Assembly (NCBI RefSeq): GCF_014646355.1
Contig: NZ_BMNH01000003.1
Coordinates: 1 to 64,000, forward strand
Source of the DNA: Nonomuraea cavernae
GTDB taxonomy: Bacteria > Actinomycetota > Actinomycetes > Streptosporangiales > Streptosporangiaceae
Direction of reading: 5' to 3'
Length of the DNA stretch: 64,000 nucleotides
The notes beneath the pieces were generated by a model. It saw only the letters and a program-made list of their open reading frames with translations, had not been told where the DNA came from and searched no databases. Both the position numbers and the translations under genes were made by a program. Each line of letters starts with the position of its first letter. The stretch's first letter is position 1. Positions 54,264 to 64,000 of this stretch are shown here, piece by piece.

Positions 54264-55223
54264 ATGTTCGCCGTAACCGCCACACAGACCGATCCCGACA
54301 ACCCTCTCGCCGGGCTGACGCTCGGCGAGCACCCGGAGCCGCAGGTCCCTGACGGCTGGACGACCGTCTCGGTGCGGGCGGCCGCACTCAACCACCACGA
54401 CCTCTGGACCCTCAAGGGTGTCGGCATCAGGCAGGACCGGCTGCCCATCGTGCTCGGCTGCGACGCCGCGGGCGTCGACGAGGACGGCAACGAGGTCATC
54501 GTGCACTCGGTGATCGGCAGCGGCGCCGACGAGACGCTCGATCCCAAGCGCACGCTGCTGTCCGAGACGCATGACGGCACGTTCGCCGAGCGGGTCGCCG
54601 TGCCGCGCCGCAACCTGGTGCCCAAGCCGGCCGCGCTGACCTTCGAGCAGGCCGCCTGCCTGCCCACGGCCTGGCTGACCGCCTACCGGATGCTGTTCGA
54701 CAAGGCCGGTCTGCAGCCTGGCGCGACCGTGCTCGTCCAGGGCGCCGGTGGCGGGGTCGCGACCGCGTTGATCGCGCTCGGCCGGGCGGGCGGCTACCGG
54801 GTCTGGGCGACCAGCCGGTCGGCGGGCAAGCGCGAACGGGCGCTCAAGCTCGGCGCCGACCAGGTCTTCGAGACGGGCGCGCGGCTGCCCGAGCGGGTCG
54901 ATGCGGTCATGGAGACGGTCGGCCAGGCCACCTGGGACCACTCGCTCAAGTCGCTCAAGCCCGGCGGGCGCGTCGTGGTGTCCGGTGCCACCAGCGGCGC
55001 GGTGCCGCCGGCCGACCTCACCCGGGTCTTCTTCCTCCAGCTCTCGGTCGTCGGCTCCACGATGGGCACCCGTGACCAGCTGCAGCGCCTGGCCGTCTTC
55101 CTGGAGCAGACGGGGGTGCGGCCGGCCATCGACCGGACGATGCCGCTGACCGAGGCGCGCGACGGGTTCGCCGCCATGCACGAGGGCGAGCTGTTCGGCA
55201 AGATCGTTTTTACTGCCGGATAA
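54264..55223 (+). CDS. zinc-type alcohol dehydrogenase/quinone oxidoreductase family protein
   Basis: A 319-residue medium-chain dehydrogenase/reductase. The N-terminal GroES-like domain has AALNHHDLW and LGCDAAG; the Rossmann motif is VLVQGAGGGVATAL. The structural-zinc cysteine cluster is absent, as in the quinone reductase-like branch. NADPH-dependent reduction of an unknown carbonyl or quinone is likely. A 19-bp inverted repeat follows just downstream. Confidence 0.88.
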   Translation: MFAVTATQTDPDNPLAGLTLGEHPEPQVPDGWTTVSVRAAALNHHDLWTLKGVGIRQDRLPIVLGCDAAGVDEDGNEVIVHSVIGSGADETLDPKRTLLSETHDGTFAERVAVPRRNLVPKPAALTFEQAACLPTAWLTAYRMLFDKAGLQPGATVLVQGAGGGVATALIALGRAGGYRVWATSRSAGKRERALKLGADQVFETGARLPERVDAVMETVGQATWDHSLKSLKPGGRVVVSGATSGAVPPADLTRVFFLQLSVVGSTMGTRDQLQRLAVFLEQTGVRPAIDRTMPLTEARDGFAAMHEGELFGKIVFTAG

Positions 55224-55240
55224 GTGAAGGGTTACTTCCG

Positions 55241-55289
55241 CGCCTCCCGGGTGATACAAAAGAGACGAAGTTGTATCACCCGGGAGGCG
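55241..55289 (+). promoter_or_regulatory. perfect 19-bp inverted repeat sequestering a ribosome binding site
   Basis: Arm 1 CGCCTCCCGGGTGATACAA (55241-55259), 11-nt spacer, arm 2 its exact complement (55271-55289). The GGGAGG of the next gene (ATG 55295) lies in arm 2 at 55282-55287, so an RNA hairpin would mask it. It could also be a protein operator (TGATACAA...TTGTATCA) or a terminator of the preceding gene; there is no T-run. Confidence 0.75.
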
Positions 55290-55294
55290 TCGTC

Positions 55295-56152
55295 ATGGAC
55301 GTTGAACCGTTCGGCCCAGGCTCGATGCACTGGGAGTCGGCCGGCGAATACCGCAACCTGCTGGTGGCAGGGAGCGCGCTGGTCATCCAGACCATGCACC
55401 CCGCCGTCGGCGCGGCCGTCGCCGAGCACTCCACCTACCAGCAGGATCCGTGGGGGCGGCTCAACCGCACACTCTCCTCGATCCAGAAATGGGTGTACGG
55501 CGGAGCGGCCGGGGATGCCGAGGGGGTGCGGCTACGCGAACTGCACAGGCCGATCAGCGGCGTGGACGAGCAGGGCAGGGCCTATCACGCGCTCAACGGC
55601 GAGGCGTGGGCCTGGGTGCACCTGTCGCTGTTCGAGCGTTTCATCACGCTCAACCGCTACTTCGGCACGCCGTACACGCGGGAGCAGGAACGCACGCTGT
55701 ACGAAGAGGCGCGGCGGCTCGGCGCGATCCTGCGGGTGCCGGAGCGGGAGATGCCCGAGGACCTGGCGGCGTACTGGGCGTACTTCGAGGCGATGGTGGC
55801 CGACCGGCTGGAACCTCATCTGACCGCGCTGGAGGTGCTCGCCGTCATGCGGGGGACCCCCGCGCCGCCGGGACTGCCGAAGCCGCTGCGCCGGGTCTGG
55901 ACCCCGGTGGGCGTCGGCTCGGGCGGGTTCAACTACTTCGTGACCGTCGGCACGCTGCCGCCGGCCGTGCGCAAGAAGCTGGGGCTGGACTGGACGGCGC
56001 GGGACGAACGGCGGCTGAGGCAGATCGGGCGGGCGGTGGCGGCGCTCACGCCGCGGCTGCCGGAGCGTCTCAGGTACATGCCGATCGCCTATCACGCCCG
56101 CCGGGCCGCCCGCAGCCGTCAGGGGCTGGAGCGGGCGCTCCGCTCGGCCTGA
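55295..56152 (+). CDS. oxygenase MpaB family protein (DUF2236)
   Basis: A 285-residue helical protein of the MpaB/rubber-oxygenase-like family. The early AGSALVIQTMHPAVGAAVAEHS and later conserved Arg/Trp residues (FERFITLNRYFGTPY) are typical; these proteins bind haem b, although function is known for few. ATG 55295 is chosen, behind GGGAGG; the frame open from TTG 55271 lies inside the inverted repeat. The gene stands 71 nt after the oxidoreductase. Confidence 0.85.
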   Translation: MDVEPFGPGSMHWESAGEYRNLLVAGSALVIQTMHPAVGAAVAEHSTYQQDPWGRLNRTLSSIQKWVYGGAAGDAEGVRLRELHRPISGVDEQGRAYHALNGEAWAWVHLSLFERFITLNRYFGTPYTREQERTLYEEARRLGAILRVPEREMPEDLAAYWAYFEAMVADRLEPHLTALEVLAVMRGTPAPPGLPKPLRRVWTPVGVGSGGFNYFVTVGTLPPAVRKKLGLDWTARDERRLRQIGRAVAALTPRLPERLRYMPIAYHARRAARSRQGLERALRSA

Positions 56153-56230
56153 CCCGCCGATCGCTCGGGCTGTCTCGCCGGGCGGTTCTGCGCGCCCGAA
56201 GGCTCCGCCTGACCCGCCGGGCGTGACCGG

Positions 56231-56968
56231 TCAGCGGAGAATGTCGCGGATGCGGGCGGAGGCCTCGTCGAGCACCACGCGGACCTCGTCGACGGTCTCC
56301 CGGGTGAGCCGGGTGTCCGACGCCTCCTGGCGGACCCTGGCCACGAAGTCGGCCAGCAGGCCGCCCAGCTCGGCGTCGAGCGCGGCCCGGTTGGCGGGCG
56401 CGCCGCCGACCGTGGCCCAGACCTCGGCCCAGATCCGGCGCCATTCGCCGGTGAGCCGCTCGCCCTCGTTCTGCCACTGAGCCGCGTGCTCGGTCCACTG
56501 CCGCTTCTGCTCCTCCTTGAGCCGCCTGAAGTGCGCCTTCTGCTCGTCGCCCAGCCGCGTGCCGTCGTCCCTGGGGCCGACGCGGACGTCCTTGGCCATC
56601 TTGGTCAGCTCCTCGCGGAGCGACTTGACCGTGTCGCGCACGTCCTCCTTCACCTCGCGGGCGATGTCGCGTACCGAGGCGGAGATCTCCTGCTCCAGGT
56701 CGTCGAGCTCGTCGAGGCGCGCGTTGAGCTCGTCGCGGCCCCTGTCGGTGATCGAGAACACCTTCTTGCCGTCGATCACCTCGTGGGTGACCAGCCCCTC
56801 CTCCTCCAGGCGGGCCAGACGGGGATAGATGGTGCCGGGGGAGGGCGAGTAGACGCCGAGGAAACGGTCCTGCAGCAGCCGGATGACCTCGTATCCGTGG
56901 CGCGGGCTCTCCTCCAGCAGTTTCAGCAGGTACAGCCTGAGGCGGCCGTGACCGAACACCGGGCTCAT
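56231..56968 (-). CDS. PadR family transcriptional regulator
   Basis: A 245-residue PadR protein: an N-terminal winged helix (LRLYLLKLLEESPRHGYEVIRLLQDRFLGVYSPSPGTIYPRLARLEEEGLV), then a long charged coiled coil (about 80-185) used in dimerisation, much longer than in PadR-s1. It overlaps the upstream DUF4097 gene by 4 nt. Such PadR-DUF4097 pairs are common in actinobacteria and respond to membrane or antibiotic stress (family inference). Confidence 0.92.
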   Translation of the reverse strand: MSPVFGHGRLRLYLLKLLEESPRHGYEVIRLLQDRFLGVYSPSPGTIYPRLARLEEEGLVTHEVIDGKKVFSITDRGRDELNARLDELDDLEQEISASVRDIAREVKEDVRDTVKSLREELTKMAKDVRVGPRDDGTRLGDEQKAHFRRLKEEQKRQWTEHAAQWQNEGERLTGEWRRIWAEVWATVGGAPANRAALDAELGGLLADFVARVRQEASDTRLTRETVDEVRVVLDEASARIRDILR

Positions 56969-57768
56969 GCGTTCTCCCCCTTGAGCAGCGCGACCTCGCC
57001 GGAGACCGTGGTCGCCGACAGCGACGCCATGCCGCCACCCAGCCGGCCCGACAGCGACTTCGCGCCGGGACCGCTCTTGTCGGACAGTTTGTCGAAGGTG
57101 CTGACCAGCCGCCCGGAGGTGGACCTGATGGTCACGTCCGCCTCCACGTCCTCCGGCAGCCTGACCAGGATGTCACCCGAGACGGTGGTCAGGCTCACCC
57201 GGCCGGTCGGCCGGAGCTGGAGATCGGCGGTGATCCGTCCGGACATGCTGTTGGCCCGCAGGCGGCGCGGCGTGCCGTCGGCCACGGTGAGGTCGCCCGA
57301 GACGCTGTTGAACGCCAGGTCGCCCTCCATCGAGCGGCTCTCGACGTCGCCGGAGACGGTGTTGGCGTGCACCGCGCCGCTCACCCCGTCGAGGACGATG
57401 CCCCCGGAGACGCCCTTGACCTGCGTGGTGTTCTCGAACCCGGCGACCACGGCGGAGGCGGAGACCACTCCGGCGTTGACGGCGCACTGCCTGGGCATGG
57501 TGAGCGTCGCGACGGTGCGGCGGCGGTCAGGGCGCAGCCAGCCGAGCAGGCCGTCCCAGGTGAGGTCCTTGAAGGCGACGCTCAGCTCGCCGGTGTCCGG
57601 ATCGTAGGTGACCATCAGGGGAGAGGCGGAGTCCAGCTCGGTCACCTCCAGGGTCGGCGGGCCCTCACTGGCGAGCACGGCCAGCCTGCCGGCGACGATC
57701 CGCACGTCCAGCGAGGTGACCGGGCCGAACGTCAGCCGCTCCGGCCCCTCGAGTGTCCACAACTGCAT
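56965..57768 (-). CDS. DUF4097-type beta-strand repeat protein
   Basis: A 267-residue soluble protein without a membrane anchor. A run of short beta repeats of the type VSGxIxxxxxSG is visible (KGVSGGIVLDGVSGAVHANTVSGDVES), giving the putative adhesin-like beta-helix fold. It is a distant paralogue of the DUF4097 protein at 23008-23781. ATG 57768 follows AGGAGG by 8 nt. It is first in a two-gene unit with the PadR regulator. Confidence 0.85.
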   Translation of the reverse strand: MQLWTLEGPERLTFGPVTSLDVRIVAGRLAVLASEGPPTLEVTELDSASPLMVTYDPDTGELSVAFKDLTWDGLLGWLRPDRRRTVATLTMPRQCAVNAGVVSASAVVAGFENTTQVKGVSGGIVLDGVSGAVHANTVSGDVESRSMEGDLAFNSVSGDLTVADGTPRRLRANSMSGRITADLQLRPTGRVSLTTVSGDILVRLPEDVEADVTIRSTSGRLVSTFDKLSDKSGPGAKSLSGRLGGGMASLSATTVSGEVALLKGENA

Positions 57769-57790
57769 GATCCTCGTCCTCCTGGCGACT

Positions 57791-57847
57791 TATCGCGTAC
57801 AACAACACGATATGTCGCGTTTAGCGAGAACTCAAGATGTATCGCGT
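57791..57847. promoter_or_regulatory. repeat cluster T(A/G)TCGCGT, candidate PadR operator
   Basis: Three copies in the same orientation: TATCGCGT at 57791-57798, TGTCGCGT at 57813-57820, TATCGCGT at 57840-57847, in an AT-richer region directly upstream of the DUF4097-padR unit. It is probably the binding site of the PadR protein or an ECF-type promoter region; evidence is positional. Confidence 0.45.
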
Positions 57848-57999
57848 TCGTCGAGAGAACTTTATGCGCTGTTTTCGGCGGGGAGACCCTCTTGCGTACG
57901 GCAGGGCGGCTGTCCGTGCCAGTCGTCTGTCCGGCTTAGGCCGGGCGTGCCGCAGACACGGCACGGACCGAATCCTCGGCCTTCAGGCCGGGGAGCGCG

Positions 58000-58176
58000 T
58001 CAATCGTCCTCGTCGTCGAGCCGGGCCAGCCAGGTGGCCAGCCGCTCGACCGGCGTTTCGAACTCGGGGTTGAGGTCGACGAACTCGCGCAGCCGCTCGC
58101 TCAGCCAGAGCAGGCTGACCTCCTCCTCGCCGCGCCGCGTGGCGAGCTCCTCGATCCCCCGATCGGTGAAGTACAT
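58000..58176 (-). CDS. small DUF6104-type protein
   Basis: A 58-residue acidic protein beginning MYFTDRGIEELATRR and ending LDDEDD. It matches the short DUF6104 proteins found upstream of kgd-like or related genes in Streptomyces (recalled). Helical, no Cys, cytoplasmic; function unknown. The start ATG 58176 has AGGAG about 7 nt upstream. It follows kgd on the same strand, after a 110-nt gap. Confidence 0.82.
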   Translation of the reverse strand: MYFTDRGIEELATRRGEEEVSLLWLSERLREFVDLNPEFETPVERLATWLARLDDEDD

Positions 58177-58286
58177 GGTGTTTCTCCTGCCTCGTTCCCC
58201 GGTCGCGCGCGGGGGCCCCTGCGCGCGGCACGTGGCGTGGTGAGCAGTGAGCCCCCGCCGAAGGGGCGGGGGCTCACCAGGTGGGA

Positions 58287-62003
<3,717 letters not shown>

Positions 62004-62153
62004 GGTTACTCGTCCTGGCAGCCGGCGCGCGCAGCAGAGGCCGCGCCGCCACGACTGATCCTCTCAGGAGGTTCACGAGAGGTCACGTCCCCCTAGTCAG
62101 TCCAGGCGGTGTCGTCATTATTACCTTTTGGTATCAACAACTCGACGGGGGGT

Positions 62154-62798
62154 TTATCTTCCTCCGGACAGCAATCTGGTATGGACCCGCACTTCGGGGG
62201 ATAGTTCGGACAGCAGGTCGCCCAGTTCCTCGCCGGCCGTCTTCAACTCCTCCATCGTCATGGGCTCCAGCCGCTCCAGGATGAACAGCGCGTTGACCGT
62301 CTCCTCGGTGAGCCGGGTGCGCGCGCCCTGACGCCAGTTCCACCTGCGGCAGGTGACGCCGGTGTCGTCGCGCCAGATCACCTCGCCGGGCTCGGGCCGT
62401 CCGAGCGCCTCCTCGGACTCCTCGTCGCCCACCGCCCTGATCAGCCGCGCCGGGCCGGAGTAGTGGTCGAGGTCTTCGCCGCCGATCGGCAGGGCGTGCT
62501 TCACGCTGATCGAGTTGTAGGCGTCGACGACCTGGTTGATCTCCGGCAGTGGCAGGCGGCGGGAGAGCGCGTCGACCGACGGGCGGGTGCGGGAGGGCTT
62601 GGCGCCGAACGCGCGGTAGGCGTCGCGCCACGCCTCGATCTTCTCCGGCTGGGCGGAGCACGCCGAGGCGTCGGCCAGCCAGGCGCGGGATCGGTCGTCA
62701 CTGGGGCCGTTGCGCAGGCCGTGGGTCGTGACGAGGAGCACCGCGAAGTCGGGACGTAGCGCGAAGACGGACTCGTCCACCCAGATGTCGTCAAGCAT
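62154..62798 (-). CDS. B3/B4 tRNA-binding domain protein
   Basis: A 214-residue stand-alone B3/4 domain like that of the PheRS beta subunit. The segments KPSRTRPSVDALSRR, LPEINQVVDAYNSISVKHALPIGGEDLD and RRWNWRQGARTRLTEET are typical. Homologues edit mischarged amino acids or bind tRNA in trans; the activity here is unproven. It is divergent from the ArsR-type regulator, with the palindrome between. Confidence 0.85.
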   Translation of the reverse strand: MLDDIWVDESVFALRPDFAVLLVTTHGLRNGPSDDRSRAWLADASACSAQPEKIEAWRDAYRAFGAKPSRTRPSVDALSRRLPLPEINQVVDAYNSISVKHALPIGGEDLDHYSGPARLIRAVGDEESEEALGRPEPGEVIWRDDTGVTCRRWNWRQGARTRLTEETVNALFILERLEPMTMEELKTAGEELGDLLSELSPEVRVHTRLLSGGR

Positions 62799-62837
62799 GC
62801 CGCCGATTTTACGAGCACCACCTTACGTGGACGGCAT

Positions 62838-62873
62838 ACCGCAAAATACCCTTTGCAAAATTGTCTTTGCGGT
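62838..62873. promoter_or_regulatory. concentric palindrome, probable operator of the ArsR-type regulator
   Basis: ACCGCAAA (62838-62845) and TTTGCGGT (62866-62873) form a perfect outer repeat; TTTGCAAA (62852-62859) is a perfect inner palindrome with the same centre (62855.5). It lies 15 nt before the regulator's ATG, in the divergent promoter with the B3/4 gene. Confidence 0.7.
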
Positions 62874-62887
62874 CTACCCTTCAGAGC

Positions 62888-63463
62888 ATGGAAGAGTCGT
62901 ACGAGATCAGTGACCCGAGGGTGCTCAAGGTCGTGGCCCACCCGCTGCGGGTGCGGCTGCTCGGGCTGCTGCGCGGCGACGGCCCCGCCACGGCGAGCGA
63001 GCTCGGGCGCGTCGTCGGTGAGAGCTCCGGCTCCACCAGCTACCACCTGCGCGAGCTGGCCAAGTACGGGTTCATCGAGGAGGACCCGGCGCGGCGCGAC
63101 GGCAGGGAGCGCCGCTGGCGCGCCCGGCACCGCTACACCTCCTGGGACGACCTGCGCATGTCCGCCACGCCCGAGGGGGTCGAAGCGGTGAGGATCATGC
63201 ATCGGCGCCAGGTGGAGGCGCTCGCCCGCGCGGTCGAGGAGTATGACGACTCCTCCTGGTCCGACGACTGGGTCGAGGTCGCCGGGCTCAGCGATCACCT
63301 CGTGTCCCTGCCGCCGGCCGGGCTGCGCGAGCTGGACAAGCGGATCGACGACCTGGTGCGCGAAGTCGTCGAGCGCCACGCCGGCGCCCTGGACGCCGCC
63401 CCGGTCCATCTCTGGGCCGGCGGCTTCCCCCGAGCGGCCCGAGAAGAGGGAGACAGTCGATGA
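62888..63463 (+). CDS. ArsR-type helix-turn-helix regulator
   Basis: A 191-residue regulator with an N-terminal winged helix (PLRVRLLGLLRGDGPATASELGRVVGESSGSTSYHLRELAKYGFIEED) followed by a helical effector part. There is no CxC metal motif, so it is not a classical metal sensor. Start ATG 62888; the TTG frame at 62861 is inside the palindrome. It is followed by an MFS gene in ATGA overlap, which suggests it controls that exporter. Confidence 0.9.
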   Translation: MEESYEISDPRVLKVVAHPLRVRLLGLLRGDGPATASELGRVVGESSGSTSYHLRELAKYGFIEEDPARRDGRERRWRARHRYTSWDDLRMSATPEGVEAVRIMHRRQVEALARAVEEYDDSSWSDDWVEVAGLSDHLVSLPPAGLRELDKRIDDLVREVVERHAGALDAAPVHLWAGGFPRAAREEGDSR

Positions 63464-64000
63464 CCGGCCGGTCCGCGCTGCGGCGTTACCTGGTGGTCAG
63501 CTTTCTGACCTGGTTACCTGTCGGCCTGACGATGGCGGTCATGGTGCTGCTCATGACCTCGCGGGGGCTGAGCCTCGCCCAGGTCGGCCTGGTCACCACG
63601 GTGTTCTCGGCCGTCACGATCGCGCTGGAGCTGCCGACGGGCGGGCTGGCGGACGTCGCCGGGCGGCGGATGGTGCTCGCCCTGTCGGCCGCCTTCACCG
63701 TGGCGGCGCTGGTGATGATGGCGGTGTCCACCACCGTGTGGATGTTCCTGGTGACGGGAGTGCTGAAGGGGGTGGCCCGCGCTCTGTCGAGCGGGCCCGC
63801 CACCTCCTGGTACGTCGACACGCTGCACGACGTCGAGGGGCGTGACGCCGATCTCAAGCCGGGGCTGGCGCGGGGCGGCGCCATGGAGTCGGCGGCGCTC
63901 TGCCTGGGGGTGCTGGCGGGCGGCTTCGCGCCGCTGCTGCTGGGGCCGGGCGGCCCGATCCCCCCGCTGGCCCTGCCGCCCCTGCTGGGCGCGGTGGCCG
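63460..64000 (+). CDS. MFS transporter, truncated by window end
   Basis: The first 180 codons of a major facilitator. About five transmembrane helices are visible, with the loop 2-3 motif LADVAGRRMVLALSAA (G...D..GRR). The 3' end runs out of the window, so it is partial only because of the cut. The start ATG 63460 overlaps the stop of the regulator gene. It is probably an efflux carrier controlled by that regulator; its substrate is not evident. Confidence 0.88.
   Translation, partial: MTGRSALRRYLVVSFLTWLPVGLTMAVMVLLMTSRGLSLAQVGLVTTVFSAVTIALELPTGGLADVAGRRMVLALSAAFTVAALVMMAVSTTVWMFLVTGVLKGVARALSSGPATSWYVDTLHDVEGRDADLKPGLARGGAMESAALCLGVLAGGFAPLLLGPGGPIPPLALPPLLGAVA

Overview
This is a high-GC (roughly 70 % by eye) actinobacterial chromosome segment, most likely from a Streptosporangiaceae-type actinomycete (Nonomuraea/Streptosporangium/Microbispora-like). 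The clues are a 5S rRNA at the left edge, a SigR/RsrA thiol-stress pair, a WhiB1-type protein, a PdtaS-type kinase, a nickel superoxide dismutase, a Kgd-type fused 2-oxoglutarate dehydrogenase, heavy GTG/TTG start use, and a gene order that (from memory) follows the conserved Streptomyces core aroA-rsgA-hisN / sigR-rsrA / pdtaS-whiB1 / sigH / sodN-sodX / malic enzyme / kgd.

Layout. 1-290: end of an rRNA operon (23S-5S spacer, 5S, terminator). 294-6776: Lrp regulator divergent from phenylalanine hydroxylase, a beta-lactamase-fold secreted hydrolase, LMW phosphatase with a fructosamine-kinase-like gene, and a TetR/zinc-ribbon regulator divergent from a beta-helix protein. 6748-13437: hisN, rsgA (CTG start inferred), aroA, SRAP protein, DksA-like protein, methyltransferase, sigR-rsrA with a textbook SigR promoter. 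13448-22897: sugar-nucleotide epimerase, a small membrane peptide with two membrane HD proteins, biotin carboxylase with a 70-residue biotin carrier, hotdog thioesterase, PASTA-type kinase and a ThDP enzyme. 23008-29287: two-component system with a DUF4097 protein, nuclease-like protein, bioD, a GntR regulator and the truncated remains of bioF. 29458-41267: pdtaS, whiB1, diacylglycerol kinase, SigH-type sigma and anti-sigma, sodN/sodX, a polar amino-acid ABC transporter, malic enzyme and an NsdA-like regulator.

41311-50794 is the most unusual part: six consecutive, same-strand paralogues of a secreted trypsin-fold protein. All six keep the catalytic His and Asp, but four of them have lost the nucleophilic Ser (Asp in three, Gly in one). 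Three carry a long insertion between the Asp and the Ser position. Three have a TGTGA-N6-TCACA (Crp-type) palindrome upstream (two perfect, one with a mismatch), and four share a TTCC(T)GGCTA-like promoter-proximal element. I regard this as the best candidate for an undescribed system: an expanding family of secreted protease/pseudoprotease proteins under common, probably cAMP-Crp-type, control.

51114-64000: a thiolase-like protein, a VapBC pair, a membrane-anchored unknown, an alcohol-dehydrogenase-like oxidoreductase, an MpaB/DUF2236 oxygenase whose ribosome binding site lies inside a perfect 19-bp inverted repeat, a PadR/DUF4097 pair, a 58-residue DUF6104-type protein, kgd, a B3/4-domain protein, and an ArsR-type regulator with an MFS exporter (cut by the window end) behind a concentric palindrome. 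No tRNA, CRISPR array, insertion sequence or prophage was recognised.
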